From positions 1-40,096 of the forward strand of contig NZ_JBILQK010000032.1 in NCBI RefSeq assembly GCF_044373315.1: 40,096 nucleotides of DNA, in the 5' to 3' direction. This DNA is from JACDQM01 sp044373315 (lineage in GTDB: Bacteria > Pseudomonadota > Gammaproteobacteria > Burkholderiales > Burkholderiaceae_C). A program made the position numbers and the translations under genes. The notes under the pieces are model-generated. The model did no database searches, was not told the DNA's origin, and saw only the letters and a list, made by a program, of their open reading frames with translations. Of the stretch, positions 31,936-39,458 are shown piece after piece; position 1 is the first letter of the stretch, and every line of letters begins with the position of its first letter.

Positions 31936-32068
31936 GAGCGGCAAACATGACCCTTCTGGCGTCGTTGCCCTGACCGGCCGTAGCAGCTGCATGAACTGTC
32001 TGCGCCAGGATGCCTAGCCAGAACCGCTTCTCTTGGTTTTGCTAGCCACTCTAATGCGCGCCCCGGCC

Positions 32069-32683
32069 TCAGCGCTGGGCGGCCGAGGCCGCCGCGCCGG
32101 CTGAAGTTGCCGCCTGCGCAGCCCTCGCCTGAGCTCGCCAGCGCTCCAATTGGGCCAGCCATTCGGTCCAATCCTGCGGACCGCTGTCGTAGCGTTTCTT
32201 CAGGTTGTTCAGCACGTTGGCCCAGGCGCGGTCGAAGTAAGCGTAGGCCTGGTCCCACTCGCCCCCATCGCCCCAGCCGGTGTGGTGCAGCGTGACACGC
32301 GTCTGGCCTTCGCTAGCCGGCTCGAAGCGCACCGTGACGAAGGTGCGCTGCGAGCGCACCTGAGGCAGATGCGGCGGCGCGTTCCAGTCGAAGCTGATCA
32401 TCTTCATCGGCTGCAATGCCATGAAACGCATGTCATCGGCGCCTTTGTTGCCGGGAACTGCGCCTGGGTCCATATAGATCTGGAAGGCACCACCGACTTT
32501 GGGCTCGATCCTGGCGTCCGGCGCAAAGAAGGCGACGATGCCCTCGCGCGTGGTCCAGCTTTGCCAAGCCTGCTCCAGGCTCGCCTTGATGATCACTTCT
32601 TTATCAAGTGCTCGTTCAAGCGCATGGACTGGCGACAGGCTGGCCAGCATCAGAAACAGAGCAAACAGCTGACGCATTTGCAT
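32069..32683 (-). CDS. SRPBCC (AHSA1-like) domain protein with signal peptide
   Basis: Residues about 25-175 form a START/SRPBCC fold of the Aha1/SMa-like type: ALDKEVIIKASLEQAWQSWTTREGIVAFFAPDARIEPKVGG, then FDWNAPPHLPQVRSQRTFVTVRF and VTLHHTGWGDGGEWDQAYAYFDRAW (each quoted in part). These folds enclose hydrophobic ligands. An N-terminal signal peptide (MRQLFALFLMLASLSPVHA) suggests export to the periplasm, less usual for the family. The tail is Ala-rich and low complexity. ATG 32683 has GAGGTG upstream; M3 is also possible. It is divergent from the gene at 32750. Confidence 0.85.
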   Translation of the reverse strand: MQMRQLFALFLMLASLSPVHALERALDKEVIIKASLEQAWQSWTTREGIVAFFAPDARIEPKVGGAFQIYMDPGAVPGNKGADDMRFMALQPMKMISFDWNAPPHLPQVRSQRTFVTVRFEPASEGQTRVTLHHTGWGDGGEWDQAYAYFDRAWANVLNNLKKRYDSGPQDWTEWLAQLERWRAQARAAQAATSAGAAASAAQR

Positions 32684-32701
32684 GGGCACCTCACTGAAGA
32701 T

Positions 32702-32715
32702 GGCGCCTAGGCGCC
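32702..32715. promoter_or_regulatory. 14-base palindrome between divergent genes
   Basis: GGCGCCTAGGCGCC is a perfect palindrome midway in the 66-base gap between the SRPBCC gene (minus) and the putative DNA-binding gene (plus). Its place suggests an operator, possibly for autoregulation; the binding protein is unknown. Confidence 0.4.
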
Positions 32716-32749
32716 TCGGCTTGGGTGAACGCAGCTTTATCATACGGAC

Positions 32750-33331
32750 ATGTCAATCGCTCCCCGGGATGTCGCCCAGATTCGCTTGGACAACGCGATG
32801 TTCCTGTTCGAAGAATTCGTCACCGCAACGATCAAGCATCCCGATGCCGCCACCCTGCGCGGGCTCGAGCGCCGCTTTGCCGAGCGCCTGCAGATCCAGC
32901 CCAGCTACTGGAGCCAGATCAAGAGCCGCTCGCGCCAGATCGGCGAGAGGCTGGCCCGCCAGTTCGAGCAGCTCTGCCACAAGCCCACGGGCTGGATGGA
33001 CCAGGAGCATCGACTGGCCGGCGCTGCGGCAGCGCCGGACGAGGCCACGCCCAGCGTGCCGCAGGACGACGATGAACGCTTCATCGTCGGCCTGGTGCTG
33101 ACCTACTACCGGCGCCACCCGCAGCGCGCGCGCACGCGCCTGCTGGATCTGCTGGGCGAGGTGCTGACGCCCAGCGCTGCAGCCGTGCCGCCTGCATCTG
33201 CCGCAGCGCCCGCAGGCAAGGCAACGGCCAAGCTGGCGCCAGCACCCAAAGCCTCACCAGCCGCCGACGATGCCGTGGACGCCTGGCGGCGCCTGCAGCA
33301 AGGCATCGCGCCGCTAAAGGGCAAGAAGTGA
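32750..33331 (+). CDS. Putative helix-turn-helix DNA-binding protein
   Basis: A 193-residue protein I cannot place in a named family. Residues about 35-85 (TLRGLERRFAERLQIQPSYWSQIKSRSRQIGERLARQFEQLCHKPTGWMD, in parts) look like a lambda-repressor-type helix-turn-helix: a helix, a turn, SYWSQIKS as recognition helix, then a supporting helix. A second helical part lies at about 105-140 (FIVGLVLTYYRRHPQRARTRLLDLLGEVL). The tail is Ala/Pro/Lys-rich and probably disordered. No membrane segment. Divergent from the SRPBCC gene with 66 bases between, so it may regulate it. ATG 32750 has a possible CGGA site only. Confidence 0.65.
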   Translation: MSIAPRDVAQIRLDNAMFLFEEFVTATIKHPDAATLRGLERRFAERLQIQPSYWSQIKSRSRQIGERLARQFEQLCHKPTGWMDQEHRLAGAAAAPDEATPSVPQDDDERFIVGLVLTYYRRHPQRARTRLLDLLGEVLTPSAAAVPPASAAAPAGKATAKLAPAPKASPAADDAVDAWRRLQQGIAPLKGKK

Positions 33332-33772
33332 CCCCCTAGTTCGCCGGAGCGGATTTAGATAAAAAACACTTGCGCAAGATAATCAATCGTTTATCATCTG
33401 CGCAAGTCACGGCGGGGTTCTCCGTGGCGAAGCTTCACCTTTCAGCCCAACGCCTCAACCCGGAGCCCCGGCTTCGCGGCACTGCCGGAGAGCGCTGACG
33501 CCCGAACCAGGCTCAGCGACTCACGCCAGCCGCCCGCGACGCACCGCCGGCTCCTACACCGCCCAGCCCCGGGGCGGAGATTTCCTGGCCTCGCCCTTCG
33601 CGTCAGCGCGCCGGCAGGCATTCGCAGTCGTCATATTCATCAGCACGCCCGCCGGGCATTGCCGTCGCCGCCGCGCACCGGTTCAGCCGCCGCATGGTTG
33701 CGCCGACCCAGACGCCATGTCCAGCGAGCAAGAACGCGGGTCATTTCAATTGCCCGCAAGGAGTTCAGTCCT
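33332..33772. other. 440-base gene-free stretch before a small-protein pair
   Basis: No convincing gene is seen on either strand. The start is AT-rich (33354-33398) within otherwise GC-rich sequence and holds a nested inverted repeat. The rest is GC-rich with several potential hairpins, for example CCGCCC with GGGCGG near 33559-33577. A promoter-like pair, TTGCGC (33370-33375) and TATCAT (33392-33397) with 16 bases between, would give a leader of about 370 bases for the small protein at 33773. It may hold a structured leader or a small RNA; I recognise no known class. Confidence 0.5.
33368..33407. repeat. Nested inverted repeat in an AT-rich island
   Basis: ACTTGCGCA (33368-33376) and TGCGCAAGT (33399-33407) are perfect inverted copies 22 bases apart. 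Inside them GATAA and TTATC form a second inverted pair. It overlaps the promoter-like boxes of the stretch, so it could be an operator or a leader hairpin. Confidence 0.55.
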
Positions 33773-33955
33773 ATGGCCCAGTTCATTTCACCGCGCCCGC
33801 TGCGCCTGCAGCAGAGCAAGCCGCGCAATCCCCTGGTGGCCCCCAGTCTGATGCGTCAGGCCGGCCGCCACGGCGGTGCGCGAAAGACCCAGCGCCAGAG
33901 CGCGCAACGCGCGCTGCGACAGGAGTTGCAGCGCCACAGCGATCAAAGCCCCTGA
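33773..33955 (+). CDS. Small basic protein, 60 residues
   Basis: MAQFISPRPLRLQQSKPRNP begins a strongly basic protein rich in Arg, Gln and Lys (later RQAGRHGGARKTQRQSAQRA). There is no signal peptide, membrane helix or cysteine. A perfect AAGGAG at 33758-33763, nine bases before the ATG, supports translation; the longer open frame from 33659 lacks such a site. It is followed 30 bases later by another small gene on the same strand, so they may form an operon. I do not recognise its function; nucleic-acid or ribosome association is only a guess from charge. Confidence 0.65.
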   Translation: MAQFISPRPLRLQQSKPRNPLVAPSLMRQAGRHGGARKTQRQSAQRALRQELQRHSDQSP

Positions 33956-33985
33956 ACCGGGGCAGGAAAACCGGGAGAGAAAGAC

Positions 33986-34246
33986 ATGACACGCATCCAC
34001 ACCCTGCGTCAGTGGCCCGAGCCGGCCCTGACTGCGCCCCTTGGCTGGCGCCGCCGCACAGCGCGCACACTGCTCCGCGCAAGCCTGGGATTGACCCAGT
34101 TGGCGGTGCGGCTGAGCCTGGTGCCGGCACGCAAGCACCGCGCGCCGCCCGAGATCGAGTTCTACGCTGAGGCCGGCGCGCCCGAGGGGGCGCTGTACGT
34201 CGACGGGCACTTCATTGGCACCTTGCCTGGCGTGACGCGGTTGTAA
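33986..34246 (+). CDS. Small hypothetical protein, 86 residues
   Basis: The N-terminal half is basic and partly hydrophobic (WRRRTARTLLRASLGLTQLAVRLSLVPARKH), possibly an amphipathic helix or weak membrane anchor. The C-terminal third, EIEFYAEAGAPEGALYVDG followed by HFIGTLPGVTRL, looks like a compact conserved beta module. Ribosome site GGAG at 33973-33976. It lies 30 bases after the 60-residue basic protein gene. No function is recognised. Confidence 0.65.
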   Translation: MTRIHTLRQWPEPALTAPLGWRRRTARTLLRASLGLTQLAVRLSLVPARKHRAPPEIEFYAEAGAPEGALYVDGHFIGTLPGVTRL

Positions 34247-34337
34247 TGCACGCTTTGCGCCGGCGCGGGGTAGGAGCGATTCAAGTCGCCGGGGTGGACG
34301 TCGATATACGATTACCGCCACCGCGAAACGAAAGCGC

Positions 34338-35180
34338 ATGAACGCTCCCGCCCCCTTCCAGCCCTTGCGTCGGCCCCTGCCGGACTTGGCCGCGTGGACG
34401 GCCTCCTTCCGGGATGCAGAGATCCCGGTGCTGGCCGCCACGGCCGAGTCGCTGGAGCTGATGCGTGCGAATGAGGATGCGGTCGACGCCAACAGCCTGG
34501 GCGAGATCATCGCCACCGACCCGCTGATGACGCTCAAGGTGCTGGCCTACGCTGCGGCCCATCGCTCCAGCCGCCTGGTGACCGACGCCGAGACCGTGAC
34601 GGCAGCGCTGGTGCTGATGGGCATCACGCCTTTCTTCAATGCCTTCGGTCCGCAACCGACCGTTGAGGACAGGCTGAGCAACCAACCTGAAGCGCTGGCG
34701 GGCCTGCAGCGCGTGCTGCGCCGCGCCGACCGCGCGGCGCGCTTCGCGCTGGCCTTTGCCGTGCATCGGCTCGACCATGACGCCGCGGTGATTCACAGCG
34801 CGGCGATGCTGCACGATTTCGCCGAAATGCTGCTCTGGTGCCATGCGCCTGATCTGGCCTTGGATGTCCGCCATCGCCAGCAGGCGGATCGGCAGCTGCG
34901 CAGCGCCGCCGTGCAGCGTCAAGTGCTCAATGTGGAGCTCGGCGATCTTGAGCAGTCCTTGATGCATGCCTGGCACCTGCCTGAACTGCTGACGCACATC
35001 ACCGACGACAAGCGTGATCACGATCCGCAGGTGCAGATGGTGAAGCTCGCCGTGCGCCTGGCGCGGCACACCGCCGACGGCTGGGATGACGCCGCGGTGC
35101 CGGACGATGTCATCGATATCGCCAAGCTGCTCAATATGGGCATCGAGCCGACCCGGCATCTGCTTGAAGAGTTGGACTGA
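34338..35180 (+). CDS. HDOD domain protein
   Basis: The 280-residue protein has an HDOD fold, related to HD hydrolases but usually without phosphohydrolase activity. Typical blocks are IPVLAATAESLELMRANED, LGEIIATDPLMTLKVLAYA, the DAETVTAALVLMGITPFFN segment and AAMLHDFAEMLLWCHAP. LHDFAEML keeps an HD pair. Such proteins act in signalling linked to c-di-GMP, motility or stress; none is proved here. The ATG at 34338 follows a basic, AT-poor gap without a clear ribosome site. Confidence 0.87.
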   Translation: MNAPAPFQPLRRPLPDLAAWTASFRDAEIPVLAATAESLELMRANEDAVDANSLGEIIATDPLMTLKVLAYAAAHRSSRLVTDAETVTAALVLMGITPFFNAFGPQPTVEDRLSNQPEALAGLQRVLRRADRAARFALAFAVHRLDHDAAVIHSAAMLHDFAEMLLWCHAPDLALDVRHRQQADRQLRSAAVQRQVLNVELGDLEQSLMHAWHLPELLTHITDDKRDHDPQVQMVKLAVRLARHTADGWDDAAVPDDVIDIAKLLNMGIEPTRHLLEELD

Positions 35181-35234
35181 GTTCGCCCGAAGCCAAGAGC
35201 AGTGCGGAGCACCCGCTGCCGTAGACTGCTGACC

Positions 35235-35849
35235 ATGGTTGGCCCCTCCCTCGATTTTTGGCAACGCCGCTTCGAAACCGGGCAGACGCCCTGGGACCGC
35301 GGCGACCCGCACCCGCAACTGGCGCGCTGGCTCGATCAGCGGCTGATCACGCCCGAGCATCAGGTGCTGGTGCCAGGCTGTGGCAGCGGCCATGAGTTGT
35401 TGGCCCTGGCCAGCGCTGGCGTGCCCGCCTTGGGTTTGGACTATGCGCCCGCCGCCGTGGCCCTCGCTCGCCAGCGCCTGACTGAGCTGAAGCTGCCTGG
35501 CGCGGCGGTCGAACAGGCCGATGTGCTGCACTGGCAACCGGAGGCACCGCTGCGGCGCGTCTATGAGCAGACCTGCCTGTGTGCCTTGCATCCCGATCAC
35601 TGGAGCGCCTATGCACGGCAGCTGCATGCCTGGCTCGCGCCGGGCGGACTGCTGCTGGCCTTGTTCATGCAGGCGCGTCGCGCCAGTGCCGACGAGGGCC
35701 TAGTCGAAGGACCGCCCTATCACTGCGATATCAACGCGATGCGGGCGCTATTCCCAGCGGAGCGCTGGGAGTGGCCGGCGCCGCCCTATGTCGGCGTCGC
35801 GCACGCCCAGGGCTGGCACGAACTGCCGGTGGTGCTGCGACGGCGCTGA
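35235..35849 (+). CDS. TPMT-family S-adenosylmethionine methyltransferase
   Basis: A 204-residue class I methyltransferase of the thiopurine S-methyltransferase family. The start MVGPSLDFWQRRFETGQTPWDRG is characteristic, with W and the PWD segment. SAM motif I is VLVPGCGSGHELLALA, then ALGLDYAPAAVALAR, and motif post-I near YEQTCLCALHPDHW. Natural substrates of bacterial members include selenium or tellurium species and thiols; the substrate here is unknown. ATG 35235 was chosen over an ATG 11 codons upstream since the family starts near FWxxRW. It follows the HDOD gene by 54 bases. Confidence 0.88.
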   Translation: MVGPSLDFWQRRFETGQTPWDRGDPHPQLARWLDQRLITPEHQVLVPGCGSGHELLALASAGVPALGLDYAPAAVALARQRLTELKLPGAAVEQADVLHWQPEAPLRRVYEQTCLCALHPDHWSAYARQLHAWLAPGGLLLALFMQARRASADEGLVEGPPYHCDINAMRALFPAERWEWPAPPYVGVAHAQGWHELPVVLRRR

Positions 35850-35865
35850 GCGCGCCACCGGCGAA

Positions 35866-36348
35866 TCACAGCGGCACTGCCGTGGTTTTCTTGACGCGGT
35901 CCAGCACGAAGCTGGTCTTGCAGTCCTGCACGCTGGGGTGCTTGAGCAGGGTCTCGCTGATGAAGCGCGCATAGTGCGCCATGTCCTGCACCATCACACG
36001 CAGCAGGTAGTCCATCTCGCCGGTCAGCGCGGCGCATTCCACCACCTCGGGCCAGGTCTGCACTGCGGCCTTGAAGAGGTCCATCGGATTGCGCTTGTGG
36101 CTCTCGGTGTGCTTTTCCAGACGAACATTCAGATACGCCGTCAGGCCCAACCCCACGCGCTCCGGCGAGACCAGGGCGACGTAGGCAGCAATCACGCCAG
36201 CTTCCTCAAGCCGCCGCACACGCCGCAGCACGGCCGAGGCGGAGAGATTGACCTCGGCAGCCAAGGCGTCATTGGTCAGCCGGCCATCGACCTGCAAGGC
36301 CTTGAGAAGGCGCCGATCAATCGCATCAAGCTGGATTTCATTGGGCAT
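35866..36348 (-). CDS. Lrp/AsnC family transcriptional regulator
   Basis: A 160-residue Lrp-type regulator. The helix-turn-helix lies at about residues 6-55: LDAIDRRLLKALQVDGRLTNDALAAEVNLSASAVLRRVRRLEEAGVI (quoted in parts). The RAM ligand-binding domain follows, with VVECAALTGEMDYLLRVMVQDM. Such proteins sense amino acids. It is divergent from hppD with a 121-base gap, so control of tyrosine breakdown in response to an aromatic amino acid is plausible, an inference only. ATG 36348 (MPNEIQLDAID) is preferred over M at 36357. No strong ribosome site is seen. Confidence 0.93.
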   Translation of the reverse strand: MPNEIQLDAIDRRLLKALQVDGRLTNDALAAEVNLSASAVLRRVRRLEEAGVIAAYVALVSPERVGLGLTAYLNVRLEKHTESHKRNPMDLFKAAVQTWPEVVECAALTGEMDYLLRVMVQDMAHYARFISETLLKHPSVQDCKTSFVLDRVKKTTAVPL

Positions 36349-36358
36349 ACACGTCATT

Positions 36359-36377
36359 TTGCAGGAAAGCTGCGCAA
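36359..36377. promoter_or_regulatory. Possible Lrp-type site in the lrp-hppD gap
   Basis: TTGCAGGAAAGCTGCGCAA has TTGC and GCAA ends in inverted order and lies just upstream of the regulator start and before hppD. Lrp-family sites are often loose inverted repeats of this size. Support is positional only. Confidence 0.25.
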
Positions 36378-36469
36378 CTTGGCCAGACGACGCCCGAAGT
36401 CGCATGATTCCTGCGCGGTGCGAGACCTACAGTCTTGATCCATCGCAAGACCGGCAACAGGAGACACGC

Positions 36470-37606
36470 ATGGCCGCTTTCACCCCCTGGGACAACCCGA
36501 TGGGCACCGATGGATTCGAGTTCATCGAGTTTGCCGCCCCCGATCCGGCCGCACTGGGCCAGCTTTTCGAGACCATGGGCTTCACCGCCGTGGCCAAGCA
36601 CCGCCACAAGAACGTGACGCTGTATCGCCAAGGCGGCGTCAACTTCATCATCAACGCCGAGAGTGACTCCTTCGCGCAGCGCTTTGCGCGCCTGCACGGG
36701 CCCTCGATCTGCGCGATTGCCTTCCGGGTCAAGGACGCTGCGAGCGCCTATCAGCGCGCGCTGGAACTCGGCGCCTGGGGCTTTGACAACAAGGCCGGCC
36801 CGATGGAGCTGAACATTCCGGCCATCAAGGGCATCGGCGATTCGCTGATCTATTTCGTCGACCGCTGGCAAGGCAAGAACGGCGCCACCCCTGGCTCGAT
36901 CGGCAACATCAGCATCTACGACGTGGACTTTGTGCCGCTGCTCGACGCCGCCGGCCAGCCGGTCAACGCGAACCCGGTGGGCCATGGCCTGACCTATATC
37001 GACCACCTCACGCACAACGTCTTCCGCGGTCGCATGAAGGAATGGGCCGAGTTCTATGAGCGCTTCTTCAACTTCCGCGAAGTGCGCTACTTCGACATCG
37101 AAGGCAAGCTGACCGGCCTGAAGAGCAAGGCCATGACCAGCCCCTGCGGCAAGATCCGCATCCCGATCAACGAGAGCAGCGACGACAAGAGCCAGATCGC
37201 CGAGTACCTGGACCTGTACCACGGCGAAGGCATCCAGCACGTCGCCTTGGGCACTGACAACATCTACACCACGGTCGAGGGCATGAACGGCAGCGGCGTG
37301 GTGTTCCAGGACACCATCGACACATATTTCGATCTGATCGACAAGCGCCTGCCCGGGCATGGTGAATCGGTCGAGAACCTGCGGCGTCTGCGCATCCTGA
37401 TCGACGGCGCGGCCCACCTGGGCGCCGAGAAGGAACTGCTGCTGCAGATCTTCACCAAGGAGGTGATCGGCCCGATCTTCTTCGAGCTGATCCAGCGCAA
37501 GGGCAATGAAGGTTTCGGCGAGGGCAACTTCAAGGCCCTGTTCGAGAGCATCGAGCTCGACCAGATCCGCCGCGGCGTGTTGAAGGACGAGCCGGCTTCG
37601 GCCTGA
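36470..37606 (+). CDS. hppD: 4-hydroxyphenylpyruvate dioxygenase
   Basis: This non-haem iron enzyme converts 4-hydroxyphenylpyruvate to homogentisate in tyrosine breakdown. Two vicinal-oxygen-chelate halves are present. The iron ligands fall in YIDHLTHNV, IQHVALGTDNI and the C-terminal FFELIQRKGNEGFGEGNFKALF (His, His, Glu). The 378-residue length is normal. ATG 36470 has CAGGAG 12 bases upstream. No hmgA or other pathway genes follow, so the rest of the pathway is elsewhere. It has a good terminator after it and is divergent from the Lrp-type regulator. Confidence 0.96.
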   Translation: MAAFTPWDNPMGTDGFEFIEFAAPDPAALGQLFETMGFTAVAKHRHKNVTLYRQGGVNFIINAESDSFAQRFARLHGPSICAIAFRVKDAASAYQRALELGAWGFDNKAGPMELNIPAIKGIGDSLIYFVDRWQGKNGATPGSIGNISIYDVDFVPLLDAAGQPVNANPVGHGLTYIDHLTHNVFRGRMKEWAEFYERFFNFREVRYFDIEGKLTGLKSKAMTSPCGKIRIPINESSDDKSQIAEYLDLYHGEGIQHVALGTDNIYTTVEGMNGSGVVFQDTIDTYFDLIDKRLPGHGESVENLRRLRILIDGAAHLGAEKELLLQIFTKEVIGPIFFELIQRKGNEGFGEGNFKALFESIELDQIRRGVLKDEPASA

Positions 37607-37629
37607 TCGACCTCGGCTGCCCCTTCGAC

Positions 37630-37666
37630 AAGGCCCCGCCCGTTGTTGCAACGCGCGGGGCCTTTT
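37630..37666 (+). terminator. Intrinsic terminator of hppD
   Basis: AAGGCCCCGC (37630-37639) pairs with GCGGGGCCTT (37655-37664) in a ten-pair stem around a 15-base loop and ends in TTTT. It lies 24 bases after the hppD stop. It also lies just beyond the convergent lipase-like gene, but the minus strand lacks a T-run. Confidence 0.82.
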
Positions 37667-37676
37667 GCTTGCAGTT

Positions 37677-38582
37677 TCAGCGGCCTGCGCCCAAGCCTTC
37701 AGCCTCGTCCAGCCGTTGCAACACAAGTGCGTAGCTTTGCGGCGCAAAAGCAAGCCCAAGGTGGCCGAGGTGCGGCAGCAGGCTGACCCGCGCGCCGGGC
37801 AACACGGCGGTCTCAGCCGGGAACACGATCTGGTCTTCACGGCTGTAGACGCAGTCGAACTGCTGATAAACCGCGGCCGACTCGTGGGCCGCGAGACCGT
37901 TCAGCCATGGGCTGTCGCGTCTCATCTGCCGACCGTTGGTGGTGTGCGAGAGATGGGCCAGCGCGGTGCCGGCGTGTGGCGTGCCCAGCGTCACGACAGC
38001 CTGCACCCGGCCCGTGCGCCCATACCGGCGCAGCCAAGCACGCGCCGCCAGCCCTCCCATGCTGTGGCCCACGATCAGCGGCGGTCGGCCCGGGCTTGAA
38101 CGCTCCAAGGCCTGAAGGGCGGCCTCGATCGAATCGGCATATGCATCGATGCTGCCGTAGGCGGGTTCCAGCGTCAGGGCGATAAAGGGGTTGCCGCGAC
38201 GGCGCAGCAGGCGCATCCAGGGATTCCACAGGCCACGATTGCAGCTGAAGCCGTGCAAGAGCAGCAGGCCCGGTTTGTCGCAGGCCTCGGGCAGGTAGTC
38301 TGCCAAGGCCTGCGATGCAAAGGGTTGCTGCCAGCTGAAGAGCCGCTCGCAGATCCAGACCTCGATCCACCACGCGTGCAAGGCCGCCAGCCATCGCCGC
38401 GGTTCCAGCAGGTGAGGAAAGATGAAGCGCGGCAGCATCAACGCGGCCCAGCCCCAGCCGACCAGCAGCAGCCAGCCCAAGCCTTCGGCGATGCTTTGGC
38501 CGGCCCGCCAGGACCACAGCAGGACCGTCAGGCACGCCGCGAGGCGCAGCAAGGCCAGCAGTTGTTGCAGACGCGCGTTCAT
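37677..38582 (-). CDS. Membrane-anchored alpha/beta hydrolase (lipase-like)
   Basis: A 301-residue hydrolase. Two hydrophobic segments at about 10-30 and 33-55 suggest an N-terminal membrane anchor. The hydrolase part begins PGLLLLHGFSCNRGLW (oxyanion region). The nucleophile elbow is VGHSMGG, followed by VVTLGTPHAGT. The likely catalytic His is in LLPHLGHLGLAF and the acid may be the Asp in SREDQIVF. The pattern is that of triacylglycerol lipases or esterases such as EstA-type proteins; the substrate is unknown. ATG 38582 has a GAGGGAGAGG site upstream. It is convergent with hppD and divergent from the FFLEELY gene. Confidence 0.87.
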   Translation of the reverse strand: MNARLQQLLALLRLAACLTVLLWSWRAGQSIAEGLGWLLLVGWGWAALMLPRFIFPHLLEPRRWLAALHAWWIEVWICERLFSWQQPFASQALADYLPEACDKPGLLLLHGFSCNRGLWNPWMRLLRRRGNPFIALTLEPAYGSIDAYADSIEAALQALERSSPGRPPLIVGHSMGGLAARAWLRRYGRTGRVQAVVTLGTPHAGTALAHLSHTTNGRQMRRDSPWLNGLAAHESAAVYQQFDCVYSREDQIVFPAETAVLPGARVSLLPHLGHLGLAFAPQSYALVLQRLDEAEGLGAGR

Positions 38583-38652
38583 CGACAGCCTCTCCCTCTT
38601 GAGCGGGCAGTGTAGACGGCACAATCAACGCAATGAACTGCCCGACACGCCG

Positions 38653-39387
38653 ATGAGCCAGCCCGTCCCAGAGCAGATCCTCGACTGGCTGCAACATGTA
38701 GCCGAGCAGCGGCGACTGCGCAAGGTCACCCCGGGGCTGGAGCATGATGTGGAACGACTCAAGCTCTATCAGCAGCAGCGTTTCACACGCAGCTATGGCG
38801 ATCTGCTGGCCAACCCGCGCTATGCCGCAGCGGCCCGTTTCTTTCTTGAAGAGCTATATGGGCCGGGCGACTTCACCCGCCGTGATGCGCAATTTGCGCG
38901 CGTGGTGCCGGCGCTGGCCCGGCTGTTCCCAAGCGAGGTGGTCGCGACCGTAGCCCACCTGGCAGAGCTGCACGCGATTTCTGAGCGGCTCGATACCGAG
39001 ATGGCGCGGCATCTGAACGGCGCGCCGCCCCAACCCGCGCGCTACGCCCATGCCTGGCAGGCCACCCGGCTGCCAGAGCTGCGGCAACAGCAGATCGACC
39101 TGACGATGGCCGTGGGCCAGGCACTTGATGCCTATACCCGCAAGCCGCTGCTGCGCCAAGCGCTGCGCATGATGCGAGGCCCAGCGGCAGCGGCCGGGCT
39201 CGGCGAGCTGCAGCATTTCCTGGAAACCGGCTTTGATACCTTCAAAGCCATGAAGGGTGCGCAACACTTCCTGTCAACCGTGCGACAGCGTGAGGAAAAC
39301 CTCGCGAGCGCTTTGTTTCGCTGTGATCCCGAGGCCTTGGCCGGGGCTTGTCCCCCAGGTGACGATCCATTGGGGCAATTACCCTAA
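38653..39387 (+). CDS. Hypothetical FFLEELY-motif protein
   Basis: A 244-residue, largely helical cytoplasmic protein. It contains the conserved ARFFLEELYGPGDFTRRDAQFARVVPAL block at about residues 58-85, by which the family is named; its function is not known. A helical C-terminal half includes TFKAMKGAQHFLSTVRQREENL. No signal or membrane helix. A short open frame of seven codons (38633-38656) ends by overlapping the ATG. It precedes fadD by 71 bases on the same strand and might be cotranscribed. Confidence 0.8.
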   Translation: MSQPVPEQILDWLQHVAEQRRLRKVTPGLEHDVERLKLYQQQRFTRSYGDLLANPRYAAAARFFLEELYGPGDFTRRDAQFARVVPALARLFPSEVVATVAHLAELHAISERLDTEMARHLNGAPPQPARYAHAWQATRLPELRQQQIDLTMAVGQALDAYTRKPLLRQALRMMRGPAAAAGLGELQHFLETGFDTFKAMKGAQHFLSTVRQREENLASALFRCDPEALAGACPPGDDPLGQLP

Positions 39388-39458
39388 CCTGCGGGGACGG
39401 CCTGCCGCGACCATGCACAGGTGAACAAAACAGGCGCATCAGACGCCAAGGAGACATC

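Noticed and set aside
33372..33398. Fur box in the AT-rich island
   Set aside because: GATAAT and TTTATC are six rather than seven bases apart and the middle does not match; no iron gene is adjacent.
33773..33955. HemP/HmuP-type small haem uptake protein
   Set aside because: The 60-residue protein lacks the HemP core motif and is far more basic.
38633..38656. Seven-codon open frame whose stop overlaps the FFLEELY gene start (ATGA)
   Set aside because: Could be a coupling leader peptide but has no ribosome site and no distinctive residues; too short to support.
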